Below are positions 17,803-26,101 of a stretch of 64,000 bases of DNA, piece by piece. Position 1 is the stretch's first letter. Every line of letters starts with the position of its first letter. The DNA comes from Labrys sp. KNU-23 (GTDB lineage: Bacteria > Pseudomonadota > Alphaproteobacteria > Rhizobiales > Labraceae), in contig NZ_CP043489.1 of NCBI RefSeq assembly GCF_008330945.1, positions 1,809,501-1,873,500 on the forward strand. Reading direction: 5' to 3'. Made by a program: the position numbers and the translations under genes. A model generated the notes under the pieces. It did not search any database and was not told the origin of the DNA. It was given only the letters and a program-made list of their open reading frames with translations.

Positions 17803-19365
17803 ATGACGGACGCAGCCGACAACGCCACGCATACCGAAGCTCCGTCCGCCTCGCGCCGCGGGCGCGACGCCCGCCGGGCTGCCCGCGTGCAGCGTGGCGG
17901 CGTCTCGGTGCCCTATATCACCCGAAACATCCCCCTCACGGAGGTACTCTCCGAAGAGGCGATGCAGATCATCGAGCACAATGCCGAGACGCTGCTGGAG
18001 GAAGTCGGCATCGAATTCCGCGAATATCCGCGCGCGCTCGAACTGCTCAAGGCTGCCGGCTGCGACATCAAGGGCGAGCGGGTACGCTTTCCGCGCGGCC
18101 TCGCCCGCAAGCTGATCCAGACGGCGCCTTCGCAATACACCCAGCATGCCCGCAATTCGGAACGCAATGTCGTCATCGGCGGCAACAACACGGTGTTCGC
18201 GCCCAATTACGGCTCGCCCTTCGTGCATGACCTCGACAAGGGCCGGCGCTACGGCACCATCGAGGACTTCCGCAATTTCGTGAAGCTGGCCTATGCCAAT
18301 CCCTATGTGCACCATTCGGGCGGCACGGTGTGCGAGCCGGTCGACCTGCCGGTGAACAAGCGCCACCTCGAGATGCTCTATGCGCATATGCGTCTCAGCG
18401 ACAAGCCGTTCATGGGCTCGGTCACCGCGCCCGAGCGCGCCCAGGACACGGTCGACATGGCCAAGATCCTGTTCGGCGAGGACTTCATCCGTGAGAACAC
18501 GGTGTGCACCAGCCTGATCAACGCCAATTCGCCGATGGTGTGGGACAACACCATGCTCGGCGCGGCCGACGTCTACGCCCAGAACAACCAGGCCTGCATC
18601 ATCACGCCTTTCATCCTCTCCGGCGCCATGAGCCCGGTGACGGTGGCCGGAACCCTCACCCAGGTTCTGGCCGAAGTGCTGGCCGGCGTCTCCTTCCTGC
18701 AGTTGGTGCGCCCCGGCGCTCCGGCCATCTTCGGCACCTTCGTCTCCACGCTTTCGATGCAGTCGGGCGCGCCAACCTTCGGTACGCCGGAAGCCGCGCT
18801 CGCCATCTACGGCGCCGGCCAGCTCGCCCGGCGCATGAAGCTGCCCTTCCGCTCCGGCGGCTCGCTCTGCGCCTCCAAGGTCCCGGACGCCCAGGCCGCT
18901 TACGAAAGCGCCAACACGCTGCTACCGGCCATGTTCGGCGGCGTGAACTTCATGCTGCATTCGGCCGGCTGGCTGGAGGGCGGGCTTTCGGCTTCCTATG
19001 AGAAGTTCGTGATGGATTTCGACCAGCTCGGCGCCATGCATGTGCTGGCCAAGGGCGTCGACATGTCCGAGAACGGCCAGGCCATGGATGCCTTCCACCA
19101 GGTCGAGCCAGGCGGCCACTTCCTCGGTTGCGCTCACACCCAGGCCAATTTCGAGACTGCCTTCTACCGCTCCACCATCTCCGACAACAATTCGGTGGAG
19201 CAGTGGGAGGCCGAGGGCAAGCAGGACGCCGCCCAGCGCGCCAACAAGATCTGGAAGAAGACGCTGGCCGATTACGAGGCTCCCGCCATCGACCCCGGTA
19301 TCGACGAGGCCCTGCGCGACTTCATCGAGCGCAAGAAGGCTGCCGTTCCCGACGCGAATTACTGA
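17803..19365 (+). CDS. MttB-superfamily methyltransferase without pyrrolysine
   Basis: A 520-aa member of the trimethylamine methyltransferase family (COG5598). No in-frame UAG is present, so it belongs to the non-pyrrolysine group, which includes glycine betaine, proline betaine and carnitine:corrinoid methyltransferases. The start at 17803 has a good site (GGGAGA) and gives a basic N-terminus (SRRGRDARRAARVQRGG) common in rhizobial homologs. No corrinoid protein gene is in the window. With the DMGDH-like protein it may handle a quaternary or tertiary methylamine. Substrate unknown. Confidence 0.88.
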   Translation: MTDAADNATHTEAPSASRRGRDARRAARVQRGGVSVPYITRNIPLTEVLSEEAMQIIEHNAETLLEEVGIEFREYPRALELLKAAGCDIKGERVRFPRGLARKLIQTAPSQYTQHARNSERNVVIGGNNTVFAPNYGSPFVHDLDKGRRYGTIEDFRNFVKLAYANPYVHHSGGTVCEPVDLPVNKRHLEMLYAHMRLSDKPFMGSVTAPERAQDTVDMAKILFGEDFIRENTVCTSLINANSPMVWDNTMLGAADVYAQNNQACIITPFILSGAMSPVTVAGTLTQVLAEVLAGVSFLQLVRPGAPAIFGTFVSTLSMQSGAPTFGTPEAALAIYGAGQLARRMKLPFRSGGSLCASKVPDAQAAYESANTLLPAMFGGVNFMLHSAGWLEGGLSASYEKFVMDFDQLGAMHVLAKGVDMSENGQAMDAFHQVEPGGHFLGCAHTQANFETAFYRSTISDNNSVEQWEAEGKQDAAQRANKIWKKTLADYEAPAIDPGIDEALRDFIERKKAAVPDANY

Positions 19366-19374
19366 GGATGCCTT

Positions 19375-19408
19375 CCGCACCCCTCTCCCGGCAGGGAGAG
19401 GGGTGCGG
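19375..19408. terminator. Strong 15-bp hairpin after the MttB-family gene
   Basis: CCGCACCCCTCTCCC pairs perfectly with GGGAGAGGGGTGCGG around a GGCA loop, 9 bp after the stop codon. No T-run. It may stop transcription from either convergent gene, or belong to the palindromic repeat pool. Confidence 0.6.
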
Positions 19409-19434
19409 GAGCGCCGACCCGACTTTCGTTTCCC

Positions 19435-19534
19435 ACAGCAAAGTGCGGTTTCTCCGAACCGCACTTTTTCTTCAACTCCATGCTTCGACGCGTCTTCGCG
19501 ATTCGAAGTGATGCCGGCAAATCGCAAGCCGCTT
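19435..19534. repeat. 108-bp-type dispersed repeat, copy 3 (inverted, diverged)
   Basis: On the minus strand, from 19534, it follows the same order of blocks as 47968-48075: GCTTGCGATTTGCCGG, CGAATCGCGAAGACGCGT, GGAGTTGAAGAAAAAG, then a GTGCGGTT/AACCGCAC pair. It ends at the stop codon of the TIGR04222 gene, so it may have shaped that gene's 3' end. Confidence 0.6.
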
Positions 19535-20991
19535 CAGCCGCCGCAGCCTCCACCACCACCGCAACCGCCCCCGCCACCATCACCGCCGCCACCCCCGCAG
19601 GAGCCGCCTCCTCCAGCCTTCACGGCCAAGGCCGGTTGGTTGGCGAGGAAGAACGAAAACGCCGTCAGTCCGAGACCGGCCAGCCCGACATGGCCGTGCA
19701 GGGCAACCCATTCAGTCAAGCCCGGACTATTGGCTGCCGGCTTGCCGCGGGCCTGGATGCTTCGCTCGGCCTGCCGGAGCAGTTCTCCGCCGGCCCGCGT
19801 GTGCGGCGGCTGCCTCATCGCCGCGATCACAATCAGGAATGGCGTCGCCACCAGGCAGAAGGCCAGTAAGGCGATCGGGCGCTCATTGGCGATGCCGAAG
19901 AAAAAGCGAATGAGGGCCAGCAGCAGCAGCGGGCCGATCAGCAGGAAAGGAATTTGCCGTGTCCGGGCCAGTTCGTCCGGCCCCGGCACCAGGCCGGCCA
20001 CAAGCAGATCCCGCCGTATCGGTTCGACGGCAATCTCGATGGTGGTAGGCCCGATCCGCAGCGGGCCCTCGGCCAGCTTGTCGCCGATCAGGCGCTCAAC
20101 GGCAGGGGCTCGCCGCGGGACCCGGCGAATCAGCACCGCCTCATTCGACTGCATGGCGATCGTCCCGTCGAGATAAAGCTGCGTCAGCGCCGCCTCGAGC
20201 ACCCGGTTGGCACCGCCAGCTAGATAGGCGAAATGATAGGGGCCGAGCAGAACACCGGCATCCCCAGGCATGACCGGCCCATTCACACTGTCCTGCAAAG
20301 CGCGGCTGAGCATGAAGGCGCCAGCCAGAAGCACGACATAGAGCACCAGGAAGCCTGGCCCCTGCAGGGCCCCGGGGCTCGAAGAGTCGTAGATGGCGGC
20401 ACAGCCCGGCACTCCCAGAAGCAGGGCGAGGAAAGCCAGGGGCTTGACGGAGCGCTTCAGGAGCCCTCGCAGGCGCGGCAGCAAGACCTGCCAGCCCGAC
20501 CCTGCCGAAACCACGGGACCCGATGCGTCCGGATCAGGCCAGATCTCGGCCGGGGGGGCCTCGCCAAAGAAGCGTCGGTAGTCGGCTAGCGTCTGCCGGT
20601 AGAGGCTGTCGAAACGCAAATCCTCCGCGATGCCGCCGCGGCCCGGCTCATGGTGAAACTCTTGCTGCAGCACCTCACGGCAGAACTCACCCCAATAACG
20701 TCTCGTGTCGAGCAGATGCAGATGCCAGGCTTCGTCCACCGCCCGCGAGGGACAGGCGCCATGCCCGCTGGAGAGGGCAATGGCGACGAAGCGCTTATAT
20801 TCGAAGGCGACGCGGCGTGCCTTGTCGCGGCTCCAGCGGCATTCAGCGGTCAGCTTCGTCGTGAAGGGGATGAAATCGCCTGGCTTGTCGAACTCATAGG
20901 CTTCGAGCCGAGCCCAAAGCCGGGTGAAAGCCGCCTGCCCCTCGGCTTCAGGGGACTTCAAGGTCGTTCTGGCTTCACCGGCATCCGACAA
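19534..20991 (-). CDS. TIGR04222-domain membrane protein with Gly/Cys-rich tail
   Basis: A 485-aa protein. The first 170 residues are soluble and rich in charged and aromatic residues (AVDEAWHLHLLDTRRYWGEF). Then come hydrophobic helices (LAFLALLLGVPGCAAIY, GFLVLYVVLLAGAFML), a TIGR04222-like segment (PYHFAYLAGGANRVLEAALTQLYLDGTI), two more helices, and a final tail of almost only Gly and Cys (about 26 residues with at least four Cys). The DEAWHLHLLDT block is typical of glycine-rich-domain proteins. Function unknown; the tail suggests surface exposure or metal/redox chemistry. Confidence 0.75.
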   Translation of the reverse strand: MSDAGEARTTLKSPEAEGQAAFTRLWARLEAYEFDKPGDFIPFTTKLTAECRWSRDKARRVAFEYKRFVAIALSSGHGACPSRAVDEAWHLHLLDTRRYWGEFCREVLQQEFHHEPGRGGIAEDLRFDSLYRQTLADYRRFFGEAPPAEIWPDPDASGPVVSAGSGWQVLLPRLRGLLKRSVKPLAFLALLLGVPGCAAIYDSSSPGALQGPGFLVLYVVLLAGAFMLSRALQDSVNGPVMPGDAGVLLGPYHFAYLAGGANRVLEAALTQLYLDGTIAMQSNEAVLIRRVPRRAPAVERLIGDKLAEGPLRIGPTTIEIAVEPIRRDLLVAGLVPGPDELARTRQIPFLLIGPLLLLALIRFFFGIANERPIALLAFCLVATPFLIVIAAMRQPPHTRAGGELLRQAERSIQARGKPAANSPGLTEWVALHGHVGLAGLGLTAFSFFLANQPALAVKAGGGGSCGGGGGDGGGGGCGGGGGCGG

Positions 20992-21222
20992 GAAGCACCG
21001 CAGCAGCTCTGGGGGACGTCGGCGCGATTATATCATAGGACCAGAGCATGGCTATCCCCGTCCAGCAAAGCCTTCCGTCCGGCGTGCTCGGTGCAAGGAA
21101 GTTCCAAGCCTGTTCGCAATCACCTTCGGCCAGTTGCCAAAGCCGGCATGATGGCATCATCTCGAATCGTGGGAGCGCATCGAAGCAAAGAGCCTGGCAA
21201 AGCGCCGCATGGGAGAACCGGC

Positions 21223-21735
21223 ATGATTGGCCGCAGGGCATTCCTGGCGAGTATCGCCGCCAGCCTGGCGACGTCGGCCCGCGCCGAGGACGCGACCGCA
21301 CCGGATTCGAACGGCACCGTGCTCGGCTCCTTCCAGGTCGAGGCCCTGCCAGGCCTTGTCGATGTCCCCGCCCCCACGCTCGAAGCGCTGCAGGACCAGA
21401 TCACCGTCCTGAATTTCTGGGCCTCCTGGTGCGAGGCCTGTCAGGAGGAGCACCGCTATCTCGTCAACCTCCAGCGCAAGGGCGTTCGCATCGCCGGCGT
21501 CGCCGTGCAGGATCGCGGCGAGGCAGTGCTGCGTTATCTGGAAAAGGCAGGCAATCCCTACGGCTTCGTCGGCATCGACAACAAGCGCGAGCTCATCACC
21601 ATGCTGTCCTTGCGTTCGATCCCGCAGACGTTCCTGATCGGCCGGCGTTGCGAGGTCGTCTGGCAGACGGATGAAGGTCTCGACAACGCGCTGGTGGCCG
21701 AGCTCCTCGGCAAGATCGAGGCGATCAGCGGTTAG
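21223..21735 (+). CDS. TlpA/ResA-like thioredoxin-fold protein
   Basis: A 170-aa protein. An N-terminal twin-arginine motif (MIGRRAFLASIAASLATSARA) suggests export by Tat. The thioredoxin fold has the active site WASWCEAC (residues about 66-73) and the cis-Pro segment RSIPQTFLI. TlpA, ResA and CcmG proteins reduce periplasmic apocytochrome or copper-site disulfides. The CEAC sequence differs from the usual CxPC, so the redox potential may differ. ATG at 21223 has GGGAGA upstream; the longer open frame is not supported. Possibly a copper or cytochrome maturation factor, but no such genes are adjacent. Confidence 0.83.
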   Translation: MIGRRAFLASIAASLATSARAEDATAPDSNGTVLGSFQVEALPGLVDVPAPTLEALQDQITVLNFWASWCEACQEEHRYLVNLQRKGVRIAGVAVQDRGEAVLRYLEKAGNPYGFVGIDNKRELITMLSLRSIPQTFLIGRRCEVVWQTDEGLDNALVAELLGKIEAISG

Positions 21736-21764
21736 CATTACAGTCGTAATTCTGTTGCTTGACC

Positions 21765-21850
21765 GTCATTGCGAGCGAAGCGAAGCAATCCGTAAGCTAC
21801 CGATTCCCTGTTTTCTGGTCCCTGGATTGCTTCGCTTCGCTCGCAACGAC
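21765..21850. repeat. Inverted pair of 'cattgcgagcgaagcgaagcaatcc' repeats
   Basis: Arms 21765-21791 and 21824-21850 are reverse complements with one mismatch in 27, around a 32-bp spacer. Located between two convergent genes; could act as a bidirectional transcription end. A lone copy is at 895-922. Confidence 0.85.
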
Positions 21851-21903
21851 ATGTGAAAATCGACTGGAAATCAAAATTCCAACTGGAATGCGGCCGTGCC
21901 GCC

Positions 21904-24348
21904 TCACAGAGCCGCCACCTTACGCCGGATCTCGGCGATCTCGTCGGCATGGTCACCGCTCTCCGAGAGCAGGCTGATCAGCGCCTCGTAGGCCTCGGCC
22001 TGGTTTTCGACCGCGGCCCCGCGCAGGCGCGCCAGCTTCTCCAGCAGCTCGATCTGGCGGCGGCGCGTGGCAATGGCCGGTTCGGTACGGCCCAAGCCCT
22101 GCTCGGCCCTGGCCATCTTGTCGAAGATGCGGACACGGCGGCGCAGGAGGCTGTTGTTGTCCTTGTCATCGGCAAGGCTCTTGTCGCTTGCCTCGAGCGC
22201 CTTGCCGAGATGGGTCAGCGCCGCTTGGTATTTGCCGGCCTCCAAATAGGTATCACCGATATTGATGCTCGATACCGCCAGGAAATCCTGGTCGAACTTC
22301 TTCTCGCCGAGCTTGCCGAGATGGGCGAGATTGGTCGCCTCTGCGCGCTTGTAATGGATCAGTTTCATCATGGTGGAACGGGCCGCATGGCCCATCGCGA
22401 CCTGAATCGCCGACATCGCTTCATAGGAGCCGCCCCTGTCGGGGAAACGTTCGAGCAGCATCGCCCCGACCTCGGCCCCTTCCTGGTAACTGGCCTGCGC
22501 GCCCTTGTCGTCACCGACATGGCGCTGCTCGTCGCCGAAATCGCGCAGAGCCCAGACATAGTCGCTGAGTTCGTCGAAGCCCGACGGGCTCTTCTCCTTC
22601 AGTTCGCGCCGGATCTCCACGCGTTTGCGGGCCAGGTCGAGCGCTTCCTTCTCCCGGTTGGCCGTATCGAAGGCGTCGGAAAGGTCGCGATAGGCTCGCG
22701 CCAGATCATCCAGGCGGTTGGCCCGCTCGGCAGGATCGCGCACCAGAGGCTCGCGCAGGGCGATCTCCCGCTCCAGCAGACCGATGCGCGGCGCCTCGAT
22801 GCCGGCCTCCTCCAGACGCTTGGCCGTAACATGCAACGCGTCGGCGATCTGCAGGAGCAGGCGTGCCCTCTCCTTGCCGTCCAGCCCATCGAGCGCCCGC
22901 AAGCGGGCCTCTGCAGCATAGTCGGTCAAAAGGCGCGCATGGGCGTCGGCATCGAAGCTGCGGGCATCCCGCCGGCCGAGGTCCAACAGGTTTCGCGCCG
23001 CCGCGAAAAAGCGCCAGCTCCGCTCCCCGTCGAGCGGCGCCGCCGCGAGTTCCGCCATGGACCGGCGATAGCGCTGCATCGCCGCCTCCACCTCGCCTTT
23101 CGTCTGGTAGCGGGCGGCGATCATGTCGCGCAATTGCGCCCGGCGCTCGGGTTCAGCCAGAACGGAGAGCAGCTTCGTCTCGATGGCGTCGGCCGAGGCG
23201 GCGTCCTGCTTGTCGATGCGCTCGCCCGCCAGCATTGCGGCAGCCAGGATCAGGTCGTCGCCGCTACTCTGGGCAGGATCGCCTTGCGTCCCCGCACGCA
23301 ACTGCTCCAGCCCCTCGGCGAGGGTCGCCGCGGCCCGGACCGGCTCGGTCTTGCCCTGCGCCACCGCCCTGACGCGATGGCTGGCGACGAGCGCCTCGCT
23401 TTCGATCGCATCGAGACGGGCCGAACCTGCCGTCGGCTTGGCCAGGACAGCCAGGGCCTCGGCGTCGGCGAGGGCCGAAGCTGTCTTGTCGGCGAGATTG
23501 CGTTCATCGGCCCGTGCCGCCAACGCACTCACCAGGGATCTGCGCGCCTTCGGATTGGCGGGCGCGACACTGGTCCAGCGGCGGCAGATCTCGACGAGGC
23601 GGTCATACCGGCCCTTGTCATAGTAATTGTCGCGTAGCGCCTCGACCAGCAGCTGGAAACGAGCCGGGTCACGGGGGGCCCGTTCGAGCCGGGCCGAGAA
23701 AGCCTCGATCGCCGCCTGCAGCAAAGCGGCATGGGCCTTGCCGACATCACGGTCGTAGTCCTCGATCGCCTCGTCGAGATCGAAGACTGCCCGGCGGGCG
23801 ATCAGGCCCGCCAGCAGGTCGGCGTCATCCACCGTCAGCCTGGCCTGTCCGCCACGCATAGTAGCGTGGCGCATGGTCTGGATGTCTGCGAGAGCCGCCT
23901 CGACGAGTGCCGTGATCCTGGCCTCGGCCTCCTCCCCCTCGGCATCGATGGTGGGAATGCTGAGCAGGCGCGCCAGGGCCGCGACCGTCGGATCGCCCGC
24001 CTTGCCGGCCTTGGCGAGGAGATCGGCCAGGGAGGTGGCAATAGCGGTTTGCTTGCGGTCGTCGCCACCCAGCATGATCAGTTCGAGCCTGGCAAGGTCG
24101 TCCACGGGATTGGCCTCGAGAGCCTTGCTTAGGCGCTCGATACGGACCTGCCGGTCCTTCTCGCCCATGTCCTGGAGGATGGTGAGCGCTGCCTGATAGG
24201 GCAGGCCCAACGCGGTCTTGCCCACCGCCGCGCAGGCCGCCGGCTCCCCTGAACAGGGTGCGGCGACGACCGGCGGCGCCACGAACATCAAGCCCAGAAC
24301 CAACCAGACGCCAACTCGCCACCCGGACCGCATGCCACCCCTCCGCAA
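21904..24348 (-). CDS. Large secreted TPR-repeat protein
   Basis: An 814-aa protein with an N-terminal signal peptide (VGVWLVLGLMFVAPPVVAA) followed by about 780 residues of alpha-helical repeats. TPR-like patterns are clear near the end (INIGDTYLEAGKYQAALTHLGKAL). Two cysteines follow the cleavage site (PCSGEPAACAA). No enzymatic motif. Likely a periplasmic scaffold. Unlike typical short TPR proteins it is almost entirely helical with no other domain. Start at 24348, or at the Met five codons in (24333). Confidence 0.72.
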   Translation of the reverse strand: MRRGGMRSGWRVGVWLVLGLMFVAPPVVAAPCSGEPAACAAVGKTALGLPYQAALTILQDMGEKDRQVRIERLSKALEANPVDDLARLELIMLGGDDRKQTAIATSLADLLAKAGKAGDPTVAALARLLSIPTIDAEGEEAEARITALVEAALADIQTMRHATMRGGQARLTVDDADLLAGLIARRAVFDLDEAIEDYDRDVGKAHAALLQAAIEAFSARLERAPRDPARFQLLVEALRDNYYDKGRYDRLVEICRRWTSVAPANPKARRSLVSALAARADERNLADKTASALADAEALAVLAKPTAGSARLDAIESEALVASHRVRAVAQGKTEPVRAAATLAEGLEQLRAGTQGDPAQSSGDDLILAAAMLAGERIDKQDAASADAIETKLLSVLAEPERRAQLRDMIAARYQTKGEVEAAMQRYRRSMAELAAAPLDGERSWRFFAAARNLLDLGRRDARSFDADAHARLLTDYAAEARLRALDGLDGKERARLLLQIADALHVTAKRLEEAGIEAPRIGLLEREIALREPLVRDPAERANRLDDLARAYRDLSDAFDTANREKEALDLARKRVEIRRELKEKSPSGFDELSDYVWALRDFGDEQRHVGDDKGAQASYQEGAEVGAMLLERFPDRGGSYEAMSAIQVAMGHAARSTMMKLIHYKRAEATNLAHLGKLGEKKFDQDFLAVSSINIGDTYLEAGKYQAALTHLGKALEASDKSLADDKDNNSLLRRRVRIFDKMARAEQGLGRTEPAIATRRRQIELLEKLARLRGAAVENQAEAYEALISLLSESGDHADEIAEIRRKVAAL

Positions 24349-24526
24349 CCGCCAGACGTTACGTCATCCTGGCGGCGAAAGGAAACAGCAGCGTGACCCT
24401 GGTTCAGGAACGCCGGCAAGCCGTGTCTCAGGTGTCGAATCGCACGGAAACAGCGGCGCGGCGGTGGCATTGTCATCCCATCAGAGCAAGCGCAGCCCGC
24501 GCAAGAAGAGAGATGGGAACGAGACG

Positions 24527-24829
24527 ATGCTGAAGAAGATCCTGACCGGAACCCTGGTTGCCGCCACGCTGGCCGGCACCGCGATTGCCACCACCGGTAC
24601 CGCCGAAGCCCGCTATGGCCGTGGTGGCGCCTTCGCCGCCGGCGCCGGCATCGGCCTGCTGGGCGGCCTCCTCGCCGGCTCCGCCTACAACAACAGCTAT
24701 TATGGCGGCGGGTACTATGACGAATACCGCCCCGTCTACTATCGCCAGTATCGCCGCTGCACCATTCAGAAGCGCTGGGTCGAGGACTATTATGGCGGCC
24801 ACTGGGCTCGCGTGAGGGTCTGCTACTGA
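24527..24829 (+). CDS. Small secreted Gly/Tyr-rich protein
   Basis: A 100-aa protein with a signal peptide (MLKKILTGTLVAATLAGTAIA...AEA). A Gly-rich segment GRGGAFAAGAGIGLLGGLLAG that resembles a glycine-zipper membrane stretch follows, then a Tyr-rich C-terminal half (NNSYYGGGYYDEYRPVYYRQYRR) with two cysteines and a basic WVEDYYGGHWARVRVCY end. Widespread in rhizobia as a hypothetical protein. Ribosome-binding site near GAGAGATGGGAACGAG. Its last 7 bp overlap the end of the convergent AraC frame. Confidence 0.8.
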   Translation: MLKKILTGTLVAATLAGTAIATTGTAEARYGRGGAFAAGAGIGLLGGLLAGSAYNNSYYGGGYYDEYRPVYYRQYRRCTIQKRWVEDYYGGHWARVRVCY

Positions 24830-25962
24830 GTTGCGTTGCGTTCGAGTTGCGTCAAGTCGCGTTGCGTCATGTTGAGTTGAGTTTGGGGGCCCCGCCACAG
24901 CGGGGCCTTTTGCTTGTCCGTCTCGGCATTTCCGACCGGCGCCGCGCGCTGCCCGCGCCGCCAGGCGATGGGGCTGACGCCGGTAAGGCGCAGGAATTCG
25001 CGGTTGAAATTGGACTTGCTGAGAAAGCCGGCCTCCATCATCACCTGGATGATGGAGGTATCAGTCGAGGCGAGCAGACGGCAGGCCTCCTCGATCCGGT
25101 ATTTGTTGACATAATGCGACACGCTCATGCCGTGGATACGGTTGACGGCCGAGGAGACGCGCCGCGCCGGCAGGTTCAGGCGCCGGGCAAGCCGCCCGAG
25201 ATTGAGATCGACATCCTTGTAGAGCTGGCGTTCCGCCATCAGCGCGTCGAGCGCCTGGGCGACCGCCTTGTCCTCGTCGCTGCCCGGCCGGACGGGCGGT
25301 TCGACCGTCGGTGGCTCGACTTCCTCGGCCGGCGCCGCCGATCCCGCCGAGGCGGCCGCCGCGCCCAGCACCAACAGCACCACGACATTGCCGCCGGACA
25401 CCATCGCCTCGGAAATGGCGCCCCCCATCCAACGCATGTCGAAGCTGATGACGATATCCATCAGCCCGGAGAGCAGGCAGGCCACGGCGGTGATCTGCAG
25501 CGCGCGATAGGACCGCAGCACACCGTCCAGCCGCGGCGCTATCAGCAGGTCCGGGCCAGCCAGAACCAGGCGGACCAGGGCGAGGCCATAGCCGAGGAAC
25601 GCCAGGATGACCACGAGGTCGATCGACACCGACGAGATCGTGAAGAGCAGCCCGACCAGGCCAGCGGGCAGGAGATGGGGCCAGACCTTGGCCCAGCGCA
25701 GCGCCGGACCTTCGACGGTGAGACCGCGGAAGGCAAGCCAGGCCAGGGCCGGCGTCAACGCGGCCAGCATGGCCTGCAGCGGGATGAAGGTCCTGATCCC
25801 GTAGCCCCAGCGCAGGCCGAGCAGCACGGCGAGCACCGTGAAGCCGAGCAGAAGCAGGAAGAAGGCATTGTCGCGCCAGGGACGATCGCCCTGCCGCGCC
25901 ATCTGCACCAGCAGGATGGCGAAGAGCAGCGCGCTGACGAAAGGCAGGGGCACGAAGATCAT
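24823..25962 (-). CDS. Membrane-bound AraC-family transcription regulator
   Basis: A 379-aa protein. The first 200 residues form about seven hydrophobic helices (FVPLPFVSALLFAILLV, NAFFLLLLGFTVLAVLLGL and others). A Pro-rich linker follows, and the C-terminal AraC double HTH is clear (LGRLARRLNLPARRVSSAVN and VMMEAGFLSKSNFNREF). This is the architecture of integral-membrane AraC regulators. It is divergent from a secreted GIN-domain protein that it may control. The last about 25 residues are odd: the frame runs through a convergent rho-independent-like terminator and a TTGCGT-rich microrepeat (24830-24885) before stopping. Confidence 0.85.
   Translation of the reverse strand: MIFVPLPFVSALLFAILLVQMARQGDRPWRDNAFFLLLLGFTVLAVLLGLRWGYGIRTFIPLQAMLAALTPALAWLAFRGLTVEGPALRWAKVWPHLLPAGLVGLLFTISSVSIDLVVILAFLGYGLALVRLVLAGPDLLIAPRLDGVLRSYRALQITAVACLLSGLMDIVISFDMRWMGGAISEAMVSGGNVVVLLVLGAAAASAGSAAPAEEVEPPTVEPPVRPGSDEDKAVAQALDALMAERQLYKDVDLNLGRLARRLNLPARRVSSAVNRIHGMSVSHYVNKYRIEEACRLLASTDTSIIQVMMEAGFLSKSNFNREFLRLTGVSPIAWRRGQRAAPVGNAETDKQKAPLWRGPQTQLNMTQRDLTQLERNATQ
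24888..24911 (+). terminator. Rho-independent terminator of the small secreted protein
   Basis: GGCCCCGC-CACA-GCGGGGCC followed by TTTTG. A stem of eight GC-rich pairs and a short T-run, 58 bp after the stop codon. It lies inside the 3' end of the AraC reading frame. Confidence 0.8.
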
Positions 25963-26101
25963 GAGGAGCTTCCGGAACGAGGCGAATCTACACCATTTCT
26001 GTCCTTGATCACGTTCGGATTCGTCCCCGATCGCAATCGAGGTCGCCGGATGCAGCGATTTCCGGCTTCGTCATCCCCTGGTTCCACAGGGAAAGACAGC
26101 C

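Noticed and set aside
17803..19365. Possible pyrrolysine (UAG) use in the MttB-family gene
   Set aside because: The reading frame has no in-frame amber codon, and no pylT/pylS is in the window.
21853..23637. A 594-codon plus-strand frame opposite the TPR protein
   Set aside because: No recognisable domain and no start signals; the minus strand has a signal peptide and TPR repeats.
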